NCBI RefSeq assembly: GCF_000378245.1 | Contig: NZ_KB899499.1 | Location: 124,001 to 188,000 of the forward strand | Source of the DNA: Aromatoleum toluclasticum ATCC 700605 | GTDB lineage: Bacteria; Pseudomonadota; Gammaproteobacteria; Burkholderiales; Rhodocyclaceae | Length of the DNA stretch: 64,000 bases | Direction of reading: 5' to 3' | Shown: positions 16,665-25,500 of the stretch, piece after piece | Position numbering within the stretch: position 1 is the stretch's first letter | Layout: each line of letters opens with the position of its first letter | Translations under genes and position numbers: made by a program | Notes under the pieces: generated by a model | What the model was told of the DNA's origin: nothing | What the model saw: the letters and a program-made list of their open reading frames with translations, nothing else | The model's database searches: none

Positions 16665-19079
16665 TTATAGTGGGAGGGCTTCAAGAAGCTGAAGGTTAAT
16701 TTCAATCGGGTCATCCCCGTCAGTCAGCGGTGCGTCAAAGGCATCGAAGGCGGCCTCGTTAATATGTTCAAGGGCGCCGTCGAGCATCAACTCCATGTCC
16801 GCCGCGGCATCTGCAAGTTCCGCTTTAACCCAGGAACGGCGAGAAATGAGCAATCTGAGGAAGGCCGAGTGGTCTGCATCGAGCCCGAGAATGCCGACGC
16901 TCCCCGGCTGCGACTCTTCTTCCGGCGCCGTAACTTCAGACTCCTGGACTTGCGGCGCGAGTTCTTCCACAAACACGTTGGCCAGAAGAGCCGAGACCTC
17001 AGCCGTCTCCTTCTGCAACTGGGCAATACGCACGGGGTCAAGCGAAAACCCGGCCGTCTTTTTCGGGGCCGCCTCGGTGGAGACTGGTGCTTCGGGCGCT
17101 TCGCTCGCGTGTAGGTCCGAATAGACGAGCTTGGCGTCAAGGTCCAACGCCTTGTACGTCCGCTCGAGGAACTTCACCTCCTGCGGACTGACCACTCCGT
17201 CGGCTTGGGTGAGATGTGCAAGGAACCGGACAATTGACCGTCGAGCATGACTTGCGAGCGGTTCCAGCTTTCTCTTAAGCGCCGCTAACGTAGGCGGTTG
17301 GTCGATACCTAGCCGCAGGTGTGCCTTCAATCTCTTCCGGTGCCCAGGACTGAGATGCGACCACGAATCGACGTGTCGCGTCAGCAAGAGCAGTTCGTGA
17401 GCAGAGGCCTCGCCATCCGAGTGCGCGGTCGCGCACGCGAGGTCGAGAGTAACCGCAGCAGCTTGGTACACCGGCGCGGTACGCGCCTCCCCGTCCTCGG
17501 GAAGCGTGGCGAACAGGGCAATTTTGTCTTCTGCTTTAGGGATTCGATTGCCGGCAAGCACATCCGGCTCCATTCCCAAATGCAGACTCTCCAACGCGTG
17601 AACCAACCCGAGGACCTTGTCTCGCGACAGCGGCCCGGCGCTCTTCAGGCGCCCCGACAGCTCGCCAAACGTCATGACCAGAAGTCCGTCGCCGACACGT
17701 GACTTCAGCTCCTCAAGTTCCGACTTAACCGGAACAGGCCATATCTCAACCGGCAACTGCAACAGCCCTTCCAATGACTGGGCCTTGTCGGGGTTCCGCC
17801 CTACAAATCTGCTATAGGGGTCAAGGGACACAGTGCAGTCGTCGACAAGGGCCTGAAGCTTTTGAAGCGGTCCCTTTACCGCAGACACGTCGGGAAGGTC
17901 GCCGAGGCTCCTGGAGAAGAGCTGGCCTCCAAATCCCCCCGACGCGGGCCTGTAGGAGAACTGAAGCTTGGTACGATTTTGCTTCAGCACAATCCCTTCC
18001 CCGTGCGCCTCGGTGTACCGTCGCATGAAGAGTTGTTCGAACTCAGCACTGCATCGATTGACCGCGGTCCGACGAACGATATTTGGGTCGGCGAGCACCC
18101 AGGCGTGCGCCCAACTGGCTGGAACCGCCTTTTGGTCTGCTGCAAGCTGGCCCAAACCGACCTTCAAGGGTAGCGGGAGCTCGTACGTCTGTTCGCCAAC
18201 AGACGGCGGCGGGTTCAGATAAGTCTTGGGAGAAAACCCCTCGCTTTCCAGATACGCCAAGAAGTTCGTCGCGTACTGACGAAACGAGTTGCTCTGCCGG
18301 TAAATACCAAGAAGCCGGCGGACCTCTGCCTTGATGGCCGGGATATCGGCTGAAGCGACGGAGTCGTGGGGGGCTTCCATCAGAATCCGACGTTCCAGCC
18401 CGTAGAAGAACAAGAACACGTATCCGATGTTGGCCGCTGGGTCCTTCCGACCTCCCGCGAGCCATTGAAGGTAAGCACGGCGCGCATCCGGAGTGATGGT
18501 CGAGTAACTCGGCCAGTAGTCCGTCAGGCGCAGGGAGACATCAACGGCGCTCGAGGTCACCTTGAGCGCGGGGTTAATTAACGCCGGTTCCACCCCATAT
18601 CCCGAACGCGGACCCGAGCCAAGGTACAACAAGCCGCCAGGGATGCTGAATCCGGCAATGCTGACGGTTTCCCCGGCCGGTATCCACCGGCACTTCTCCG
18701 ACGTGCCTGGGGGAGCGGCGGGAATTTGATGCTCAGCGACACCGCGCTCCGTGGAAAGGACAAATGACCCGAAGCTCTCATCCTCCGTGCGGGTTGTCTT
18801 TAGGCGGGCGGGTTCCTGCGTCTGCGCGGCGGCGAAAGTTTTTCTGGTCGACAACGGCGCCGAAGGAGGCACAGGCGATGGCTCAGGGGGTGACGCGGAC
18901 ACCGCGGGGCTCACCTCCTTCTTTGCTCCGAATATCTTGGCGCCCGCCCAGAGGACCAAGGCGACACCCCCGATGACCAGTAACACGCCCCATACCTCTT
19001 TCGGGATGGAAGCCAAGAACCACACCACCAGTGCGATTCCTATCAGCACGCCACTTCCGCCAGATTTTCTTCTTGCCAT
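16665..19079 (-). CDS. Membrane-anchored TerB-N/TerB/TerB-C protein
   Basis: An 804-aa protein. Two hydrophobic segments near the N-terminus (LIGIALVVWFLAS; WGVLLVIGGVALVLWAG) place it in the inner membrane. After a proline-rich linker comes TerB-N (WIPAGETVSIAGFSIPGGLL, ~residue 130). The central region near residue 540-640 has a TerB-like helical bundle (CATAHSDGEASAHE; LTQADGVVSPQEVKFL with acidic metal-binding residues). TerB-C ends the protein (LGLDADHSAFLRLLI; LMLDGALEHINEAAFD). TerB modules bind metal ions and appear in stress and anti-phage complexes. It is the first gene of the operon; a palindrome lies 120 bp upstream. Confidence 0.88.
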   Translation of the reverse strand: MARRKSGGSGVLIGIALVVWFLASIPKEVWGVLLVIGGVALVLWAGAKIFGAKKEVSPAVSASPPEPSPVPPSAPLSTRKTFAAAQTQEPARLKTTRTEDESFGSFVLSTERGVAEHQIPAAPPGTSEKCRWIPAGETVSIAGFSIPGGLLYLGSGPRSGYGVEPALINPALKVTSSAVDVSLRLTDYWPSYSTITPDARRAYLQWLAGGRKDPAANIGYVFLFFYGLERRILMEAPHDSVASADIPAIKAEVRRLLGIYRQSNSFRQYATNFLAYLESEGFSPKTYLNPPPSVGEQTYELPLPLKVGLGQLAADQKAVPASWAHAWVLADPNIVRRTAVNRCSAEFEQLFMRRYTEAHGEGIVLKQNRTKLQFSYRPASGGFGGQLFSRSLGDLPDVSAVKGPLQKLQALVDDCTVSLDPYSRFVGRNPDKAQSLEGLLQLPVEIWPVPVKSELEELKSRVGDGLLVMTFGELSGRLKSAGPLSRDKVLGLVHALESLHLGMEPDVLAGNRIPKAEDKIALFATLPEDGEARTAPVYQAAAVTLDLACATAHSDGEASAHELLLLTRHVDSWSHLSPGHRKRLKAHLRLGIDQPPTLAALKRKLEPLASHARRSIVRFLAHLTQADGVVSPQEVKFLERTYKALDLDAKLVYSDLHASEAPEAPVSTEAAPKKTAGFSLDPVRIAQLQKETAEVSALLANVFVEELAPQVQESEVTAPEEESQPGSVGILGLDADHSAFLRLLISRRSWVKAELADAAADMELMLDGALEHINEAAFDAFDAPLTDGDDPIEINLQLLEALPL

Positions 19080-19198
19080 GGGACGTAAGCTCTCGAGTTG
19101 AGGACGGGGGCCGTACGCCCAAAGTCCTGGACATCATCTGTCTATGGTATTGCTCCAGGATGCAGACCCGCAACATTCATGCTCCATACATTTGTCAA

Positions 19199-19222
19199 GG
19201 ATGCGTGACGCATCACGCATCC
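19199..19222. promoter_or_regulatory. 10-bp-arm palindrome upstream of the TerB operon
   Basis: Arms GGATGCGTGA and TCACGCATCC are exact, with a 4-base centre. It lies in the 472-bp divergent gap (19,080-19,551) between the TerB operon and the gene at 19,552. No poly-T follows, so an operator fits better than a terminator. No gene is seen in the rest of this gap. Confidence 0.45.
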
Positions 19223-19551
19223 CTTATAGCAACACAGGAACGGTGCGGTAAGTCTCCTACGAGCGTAGCCGCATGAACGAGAAAGGGTCAGAACGAGATT
19301 CGCGGTTGTAGGTGTTACGGGGAGGAGCAAGGCGAACAACCGCTTGGGCCTCGCGCGGCTCAGCCGTTGCAGGGCGCGCCCGTATGGCATATCATCACCT
19401 CCGGCTTAGGGAGCCAGCCCCTCCCGCCCCTGATGGGGCACGGTGAATCCCTGTAGTTCGCAGTTGAGATTTTTTCGTCTTGCTCCACAACTGAGCACAG
19501 AACGGAAATGGGAGGCCCTGTTCTATCGCGTGCTCATGCGAGGAGTAAGGC

Positions 19552-20463
19552 ATGTCTCATCTCACCTCTTTTGAAGCCAAGCAGCTTGCTGCTTATCTCA
19601 AGGCTTCTTGTTCGTTTGTCTCCGTATCCCTCAAGCATGGTCAATGGCTGAACGCCATCTCGCACTCTGATGGCTTCCGTGACTGGAACGCAATGGCCGC
19701 TACTGTGCCTGATGTGCCAGAAACGACGTGGGGCCAGTGGTATGACGTGTTCTTTGGCGTCGCACGTGTCATTGTCGAAGGGCAAGTGGCATCCGAGCAT
19801 TTCGTATGGTCGCGCAACAGCGCAATTAGCCGGCACGAAACGGCAACTTTCCTTGCGCAGTCTGTCTTCGACCGCATAGGAAAAAATGTCCGGGGAACTC
19901 CATTTGAGTACTCACAGCCGGATAGCTCTCGCTCTGTGTCCTATGCGTCAGACCGAGACCGCTTACGTCGGTGGAGCAAGTTCCCGTGGACCCCGGTAGC
20001 ACCGATTGTGATTGCCTCGTCAAGACCAAAAATCACATTATTTCTGTGGTGGCTGAACGAGCAATACACCATGGCCGAGTACTACCCGGAGCGCGAACGC
20101 CGGTTCAAGTATCAATCGCTCATGTTTGACGATGACGGCTATGAAGCGTCCCTCACGGACAACTTCCTGACGCAGCTGACGGGGATAGCTCGCCCCAAGA
20201 GGAAGTGTTTATACGTACCCGAACTCCCCAACGGCCCAGAGGATTCGTTCGTCCCTGTGGTTGTTCAAGAAGGTTGCCGCGACGGGGAGCTGACGTCGTT
20301 CAACTTTGGCTTTGACAGGGAGGAAGCCTTTGGCCGCGCCCTGTCATTGAACCGCGAGAAAGGCACAACTTCGTCAGACATGTGTGCAATTTCTCGACGA
20401 TTCCGTATGTACGAGCCGCACGACGAAGAAGTTTTCGAAGACTACTCGCATTATGACGATTGA
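19552..20463 (+). CDS. Hypothetical protein (303 aa)
   Basis: Not recognised as a whole. The first ~50 residues (FEAKQLAAYLKAS...ISHSDGFRDWNAMAA) resemble a short N-terminal helix-rich motif seen ahead of several unrelated domains, where it ends in GFRDWN. The rest is rich in Trp, Arg and acidic residues (FSKFPWTP-like, EQYTMAEYYPERERRFK) with no signal peptide or membrane segment. The start follows a GGAGTAAGGC ribosome site. It is followed 27 bp later by a 51-aa cysteine-rich gene and a terminator, so the two form a small transcription unit of unknown role. Confidence 0.7.
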   Translation: MSHLTSFEAKQLAAYLKASCSFVSVSLKHGQWLNAISHSDGFRDWNAMAATVPDVPETTWGQWYDVFFGVARVIVEGQVASEHFVWSRNSAISRHETATFLAQSVFDRIGKNVRGTPFEYSQPDSSRSVSYASDRDRLRRWSKFPWTPVAPIVIASSRPKITLFLWWLNEQYTMAEYYPERERRFKYQSLMFDDDGYEASLTDNFLTQLTGIARPKRKCLYVPELPNGPEDSFVPVVVQEGCRDGELTSFNFGFDREEAFGRALSLNREKGTTSSDMCAISRRFRMYEPHDEEVFEDYSHYDD

Positions 20464-20490
20464 GCATTTACCTATCGGAAGGGGACATCT

Positions 20491-20646
20491 ATGACCGCAT
20501 ACCACTACCAGTGTGCAGCCTGCTGCTGCACGCTTTATGCAGACGCGCTTCCGGAAGGGGAGAATTATTGCTACGTCACGAACGGCGAGCTTTGTTCGTC
20601 ATGCCAAGCGCAGCAAGAGGCTTGGGCCGACGATGACGATGACTAA
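20491..20646 (+). CDS. Cysteine-rich mini-protein (51 aa)
   Basis: A short gene with a strong ribosome site (GGAAGGGG) before the ATG. The product has a zinc-ribbon-like pattern: CAACCC near residues 8-13 and a later CSSC near 39-42, then an acidic tail of five Asp. It probably binds one zinc and may contact a protein or nucleic acid. It sits between the 303-aa gene and a clear terminator. Function unknown. Confidence 0.6.
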   Translation: MTAYHYQCAACCCTLYADALPEGENYCYVTNGELCSSCQAQQEAWADDDDD

Positions 20647-20650
20647 GATG

Positions 20651-20674
20651 AAGCCGGTTTGAATTCCGGCTTTT
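20651..20674 (+). terminator. Rho-independent terminator
   Basis: Stem AAGCCGG/CCGGCTT with an 8-base loop followed by a T run, 4 bp after the stop of the cysteine-rich mini-protein. It ends the two-gene unit starting at 19,552. Confidence 0.8.
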
Positions 20675-20799
20675 ATCCACTAGGGCACCAGGTGCGGGAT
20701 TGTATAATTCACGACGCAATCCCGCGCGCCGTGCATCCAATTCAGAGGCCGCAGAATAAGCGCCGGCGATACCGACCTTAATTAGAAACGACTAAACAG

Positions 20800-21037
20800 A
20801 ATTACCCAATCCAATGCAGCCCCCTCGAGAAAATCAGTTCCGCACTTGAGGCGGGCAATGACATCAAGCTGTTGGGCTTTGGAGGTTTTCAGCTTCGTGT
20901 CAAGCCGGAGCTCCCGGGACGGAACACCAATAAGGGGCGAAAGAACTGTCGTTACAGCTCGGCGCGTGGTGACCATTCAACTGAGCCAGAAGTTGACGGT
21001 GGTGGTGAGCCAAGTTGCGAGCAAGAAACAAAACTGA
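20800..21037 (+). pseudogene. HU/IHF-family DNA-bending protein, broken
   Basis: Two adjacent frames together read as the C-terminal two-thirds of an IHF/HU protein. The first is LEKISSALEAGNDIKLLGFG then FQLRVKPELPGRN. After a one-base shift at the GGGG run (20,934-20,937) the second frame gives GERTVVTARRVVTIQLSQKL. The GRN beta-arm and the ARRVVT strand are diagnostic. The N-terminal helices and a start codon are missing, so this is a truncated, frameshifted remnant. The rest of the 20,675-21,271 gap shows nothing else except a TATAAT at 20,703 with no good -35 box. Confidence 0.75.
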
Positions 21038-21271
21038 CGCGAGACAGACACTCTCACAACTGGAGCTTCGAGGCTTGGCCGCAGGGGCGAACCGGAACTC
21101 GCATAGGTCCTCGGTTGCGCTCATACGGCATACGCGTAAGATGAAGCGGTAGGACTTGAGACGGGAAAGAGCGGGCGATACACTGTCCGTTACCGTGTTA
21201 CCTCGCCTCGGGTCGAAACCTCGAACCCGCCCCGATTTGATGCGCCTACCGCCCCTTGCGCGCCCCAGGCC

Positions 21272-22294
21272 TCAGTCGAACAGCGCGGAGAAGGGGGCGA
21301 CCAGCGACTCGTCGCCTTTGGGTTTGCTGTTCCAAAGACGCAGAATCCGGGCTTTCCCGTCGACCTCTTCGTTTAGTTTCGCCTGAATTGCCTTGGCTTC
21401 CCTCGCCCCAAAAGGGAACTCCTCGATGCCAGATGCGACTTGGACGATTTGCAAGGAGGAGTCCTCGCCGGTCTCCGTCATAAAGTGCGCTACATCCAGG
21501 GCCGGGAGTCGGCGGTAGCAAGTGTCGTCGACCACGGCCTTTTTGCTTCTCCGTTTGTACCAGACGTCGATAATGACTGCATCCACGGGCAGGCCGGGCC
21601 ACTGCTCATAGAAATCCAGCACAGATTCCTCGCAGGTCTCCGCCGTCGCTTTTCGGTCCTCGCGCTGTTTAATTCTTTCGCATTCACGGCTAGCCTGCTC
21701 CGACGCTTCCGTGCAGTAAATTGCTAGGAATACCCGCTTTCCGTCCCAGTAGTCCTTGTCGAAGAACTCGTCGAAAATAAACCGCCCGGCATGCTCTTTG
21801 TTGGTAAGGGCCCGTCTGCGGTCCCAGTTGGCTTGGGCGAGGGCAAGGTCAGCCTCTTCAATCTCCTGGGCAGCCAGCCAAAGCGTCTCGAGCCAAGGGC
21901 GTACATCCGCCAGGACGTCAGCATCCTCCGTCCGCAAACCGGCTTCGCGCCAGCCTGCACACTGCTGGCCTTGCAATGCCAATCCATTTGTGGAGCAATT
22001 CGCGGAGCCGATGACAGCCACTTCATCGCCACAGACGACCTTGGCGTGCAAGTCGTTCAGTTGCCGGACTGCGACCCGCGGCACCAGCGTCTGAAGTTTC
22101 CGGATGGTCATTGGATTCGTGCCGCCGGACGTTAGGTTGCAGATGACGCGTACCTCGGCACGCGCCGGCAACTGTTTGAACAAGGTGTCTGCGTCTTTCC
22201 CCCAGAAGGCGACCGCCAGATAGACCACCTGCTTGTTTTCGGACTTGAGGACGTCCTTCACCGCCTTAAGATAGCCATTACCTGTCACAAACAT
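21272..22294 (-). CDS. Phospholipase D-family protein
   Basis: A 340-aa protein with one clear PLD catalytic motif, LHAKVVCGDEVAVIGSANCS (HxK...GSxN, near residue 83-102). The fold probably dimerises to form an active site, as in small PLD-type nucleases. The first 60 residues (VVYLAVAFWG; VRVICNLTSGG) form the start of the same fold. The C-terminal ~200 residues are unfamiliar. It could be a nuclease or a phospholipase; its position in a defence cluster favours a nuclease. A strong AAGGAGGG ribosome site precedes the ATG. It appears to stand alone. Confidence 0.82.
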   Translation of the reverse strand: MFVTGNGYLKAVKDVLKSENKQVVYLAVAFWGKDADTLFKQLPARAEVRVICNLTSGGTNPMTIRKLQTLVPRVAVRQLNDLHAKVVCGDEVAVIGSANCSTNGLALQGQQCAGWREAGLRTEDADVLADVRPWLETLWLAAQEIEEADLALAQANWDRRRALTNKEHAGRFIFDEFFDKDYWDGKRVFLAIYCTEASEQASRECERIKQREDRKATAETCEESVLDFYEQWPGLPVDAVIIDVWYKRRSKKAVVDDTCYRRLPALDVAHFMTETGEDSSLQIVQVASGIEEFPFGAREAKAIQAKLNEEVDGKARILRLWNSKPKGDESLVAPFSALFD

Positions 22295-22803
22295 CTTCCC
22301 TCCTTCGCTTTTGTTCTAGTCATTCGAGGTACGGCGCATCTTACTATTTCGGCAGTGCAAGGAACTCTTCAGCGACGCAGTCACGTCAGTGGCGTTCAAG
22401 ACGAGGCGTTAGCACCTTGTAGCTTCGCATGAAGAAATCTCCCTTCCTGCGGCACGCTTTGCTCGTGGAGTCGCTCGCACCGGTCACGCCAGCAAGACTG
22501 GCACTCTCTGGTTCGTATCACGCCGCGGCGGCCTGCCCTAGCACTGCTCGCCGCGCTAGTCCATCCAGGTAAAAGACGAACAGCACGTCGGGCATCTCCT
22601 CGACCACCACCTGCTCGTAGAGCACGAACCCTTGCCTTCGGCCAAGACATTTCGCAGCCCGACGGGTGATGGCCCATCTCAGGTTCGCCTGAGGCAAGAC
22701 GAGCACACTGGCAGCCTTATCCTTTCAGACTCTCATCCCGACCTCCCTATACCAACCTCGCCTCCTGTCATGCAGTAAGATATAAGCATAAGAGGGAGGC
22801 ACA
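22295..22803. other. Divergent gap between the PLD and AAA ATPase genes
   Basis: No sure gene. A minus-strand stretch around 22,530-22,690 (WAITRRAAKCLGRRQGFVLY, VVVEEMPDVLFVFYL) looks protein-like and may be a fragment of a lost gene, but has no usable start site. A TATAAG near 22,780 and a GAGGGAGG box at the right edge serve the ATPase gene. Confidence 0.35.
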
Positions 22804-25143
22804 ATGAAGCTCATGCGCTTTGGCAAGGTTCGCGGCCACAGGATTTTCAAGAACTTCACTTGGCCGGCCACCTTGGAGGAGTTTGGGCGCTTCAACCTCA
22901 TCTACGGATGGAACGGCACCGGGAAAACGACACTATCCGGGCTTTTTAGGTCTATCCAAGCAGGCACAGGCGTCCTCGAAGGCGATGTCGACTTTGTCTT
23001 CGACGGCATGACCGTTTCCGGCAAGTCCCTATCTCAGACGGTGCTACCGCAGGTGCGCGTCTTCAATCGCGATACTGTCGCACGCAGCGTCTTCGAAAGC
23101 AGTGGCGGAGCCCTTGGTCAGTTGCCGCCTGTCTTTGTGTTCGGCGAAGAAAGCGCCGAGAAGCAGCAACAACTTGATGCGCTCAAGGCAAGCGTGCCAG
23201 CACTCACCGAGTCCATCCGAGCGGCCTCGGCCCAAGAGACGAAAGCCAAGAAGGACCTCGACGACTTCGCCACAAGCACTGCACGCTCAATCAAAAATTT
23301 GTTGGTTGCCCCAGGCGGCAGCTTCAACAACTACAACGCAGCCGACTTCAGGGCGAAGATGTCAGTTTTCGCCAGTTCGCCCACGCCTCAGCTGTCACCA
23401 GAGGAACGCCAAGGTTTGCTCGACCTGAAGGATGCGCAGCCGATGGCCGCAGTGCAGCTGCCGCCGGTCGCCTTCCCTGATGTAATGAAGCTCCAGCAGG
23501 AAGCGCGAGAAGCTCTCCGCAAGACCGTCGTGTCCGCCGTCATTGAAGAATTGGCAGCAAATCCGACCGTAGCTGCCTGGGTCGGCAGCGGCCTACCGCT
23601 GCACACCGATGGCGATGTCACGACCTGCAAGTTCTGCAATCAACCGTTGCCTGCCGAGCGCCTTCGCCGGCTTGAGGCGCACTTCAATGACCAGTTCCGC
23701 CAGTTCACTCAGAATTTGGCGGGCTTGGTTGGACGCATCGAGCGGGAGGCTAGCGCTCTGGACGTTGTCAGCCTTCCTGGCAGCAAGGACCTCTACCCCG
23801 AGCTTCGGGCGGACTACGAGGCGGCCTGTGCTGAGTTTAAGGGTCACCTGAATAATGTCCGAGGCGGCCTTTTCGCTCTTGCTACTGCAGTAAAGGTCAA
23901 GCAGGAGCGAGTCTTCGAAAACTTGGAGCTTGAGAACTTGCTGTTGGGCGGTAGCGGCGTGTCGCAGCCCGAACAGTCCCTCTTGTCGAGATTGCTGAAC
24001 GCTCTCTCCGCTGGCCTGCCAACCATTGGCGAGTTCATGGGTAAGCGCGCACTCGAGCGCATCCGGCTCTTGGTCACCAAGCACAATGCCAAGACTGAGT
24101 CATTTGCCGAGCGGGTCAAATTAGCGCGCGAGAAACTGCACCTTCACGAGCTGGCGATTTGCCTCTCCGACTGGACCGAAAGGCAGAACCAGCTTGACGA
24201 GGCGGAGAGGGCACATAAATCAGCTCAGGAAGCTCGGGCGGACACCGAGAGAATGATGCATGCCCTTGAAAAGGACATCCGAGACCATCGCCAGCCCGCC
24301 GACGAGTTGAACCGAGAATTGGTTGCCTATCTCGGACACGATGAAATCCGCTTCGAGGTCGAGGAAACCGGATACCGGCTGACTCGGCGGGACGGAGCTG
24401 CCACAAACCTGAGTGAGGGGGAGCGTACGTCTATTGCGTTCCTGTACTTCCTCAAATCGCTTCAAGACCGGTCCTTCGACGTTGAGAGCGGAATCGTTGT
24501 GATTGATGACCCCATCTCGAGCCTCGACACGAACACCATCTTCAATGCATTTGGCTTCATGAAACGCAGGCTGAGCGAGGCGGGCCAGCTCTTTGTTCTC
24601 ACCCACAACTACACCTTTCTGCGGCAGGTGCGGAACTGGTTCTCGTTCATCAACCGAAACAAGGTCAAACGAGGACTCGAGGCGCGCTTTTACATGCTGA
24701 AAGCCACTTTCACGGACGGGAAGCGAAGTTCGACTCTCGAAGCCCTGGACCCATTCCTGCGCAACTATGAATCCGAGTACCACTACCTCTTCAAGCGAGT
24801 CGTTGAAGCAAGCTCGCTCCAGAACGGGGCACCCCTACAGACATATTACGAACTGCCCAACCTAGCACGACGCTTGCTAGAGGCTTTCCTTGTGTTCAAG
24901 GTTCCGGACCACCCTAGCTTACATGCACGGCTGGAGGCTATCGACTTTGACGGCCCGAAGAAGACCCGAATTCTGAGGTTCTTGGACACGCACTCCCACG
25001 CCGAACTGATTGCCGAAGGGCATGACGAAGCATCTGCGTTGGCCGAAGCTCCTGAAGTATTACGTGACCTTCTCGCGCTCATAGAGGAGTGCGACGTGCA
25101 GCACTTCACGCGAATGAAGCAGACGATTGCGGATAGCAACTAA
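22804..25143 (+). CDS. AAA_13-type ATPase (RloC-like)
   Basis: A 779-aa SMC/Rad50-like ATPase. Walker A is LIYGWNGTGKTTLSGLF at residues ~35-50. A long coiled coil is interrupted by a CKFC-type cysteine pair (CKFCNQPL, near 276), like the zinc hook of RloC. The signature NLSEGERTSIAFLYFL and Walker B VVIDDPISSLD are near 535 and 560. The C-terminal ~120 residues (LVFKVPDHP, THSHAELIAEG) are typical of the AAA_13 family. RloC cuts tRNA anticodon loops, but I cannot see the nuclease triad with confidence, so the effector activity is open. Strong ribosome site; no partner on the same strand. Confidence 0.85.
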   Translation: MKLMRFGKVRGHRIFKNFTWPATLEEFGRFNLIYGWNGTGKTTLSGLFRSIQAGTGVLEGDVDFVFDGMTVSGKSLSQTVLPQVRVFNRDTVARSVFESSGGALGQLPPVFVFGEESAEKQQQLDALKASVPALTESIRAASAQETKAKKDLDDFATSTARSIKNLLVAPGGSFNNYNAADFRAKMSVFASSPTPQLSPEERQGLLDLKDAQPMAAVQLPPVAFPDVMKLQQEAREALRKTVVSAVIEELAANPTVAAWVGSGLPLHTDGDVTTCKFCNQPLPAERLRRLEAHFNDQFRQFTQNLAGLVGRIEREASALDVVSLPGSKDLYPELRADYEAACAEFKGHLNNVRGGLFALATAVKVKQERVFENLELENLLLGGSGVSQPEQSLLSRLLNALSAGLPTIGEFMGKRALERIRLLVTKHNAKTESFAERVKLAREKLHLHELAICLSDWTERQNQLDEAERAHKSAQEARADTERMMHALEKDIRDHRQPADELNRELVAYLGHDEIRFEVEETGYRLTRRDGAATNLSEGERTSIAFLYFLKSLQDRSFDVESGIVVIDDPISSLDTNTIFNAFGFMKRRLSEAGQLFVLTHNYTFLRQVRNWFSFINRNKVKRGLEARFYMLKATFTDGKRSSTLEALDPFLRNYESEYHYLFKRVVEASSLQNGAPLQTYYELPNLARRLLEAFLVFKVPDHPSLHARLEAIDFDGPKKTRILRFLDTHSHAELIAEGHDEASALAEAPEVLRDLLALIEECDVQHFTRMKQTIADSN

Positions 25144-25500
25144 CCAGAACGAGAGCTAAGCGAAGGTTCGCACTATGCAGAAAGGTCGCCTCCTCTGCAC
25201 TGCCGTCAGGCGAGGCAAGCCCAAGCGTCCGTCCTCGAGTCACCGCGCGTCATCACCATTGTTATGGCGGCCAGCGTCAACGAACGGAAGCCGTGCCCCC
25301 CCTGGTCATCTTGCCGTTCACAGCGCAGTTTCGCGATGAGGTACAGCGCGCTCCGCCGGGCGCTTTCCCTTTGAATGAGCGCGCAAGGCCTCCCACACAA
25401 CCTCGTCTTTTCCGAAAGTCCGGCCAGCGGCATAAGGAGGTTCATTCCGCACATTGCGAGGCGGTTCGCGCAGTTTGCCGGAATACTGGCGGAAGCGCCG
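25144..25500. other. Gap between convergent ATPase and HNH genes
   Basis: About 357 bp. A minus-strand frame that runs on after the HNH stop (down to 25,206) reads without interruption, but its composition (many Met, Cys, Arg) and lack of a ribosome site make it doubtful. No terminator hairpin with a T run is visible. Confidence 0.3.

Noticed and set aside
11635-19079. Classification as BREX
   Set aside because: Only BrxD-like and BrxHI-like genes occur; pglX, pglZ, brxC and brxL are missing.
20703-20708. TATAAT as promoter for a gene in the 20.7-21.2 kb gap
   Set aside because: No -35 box at proper distance, and only an IHF remnant without a start follows.
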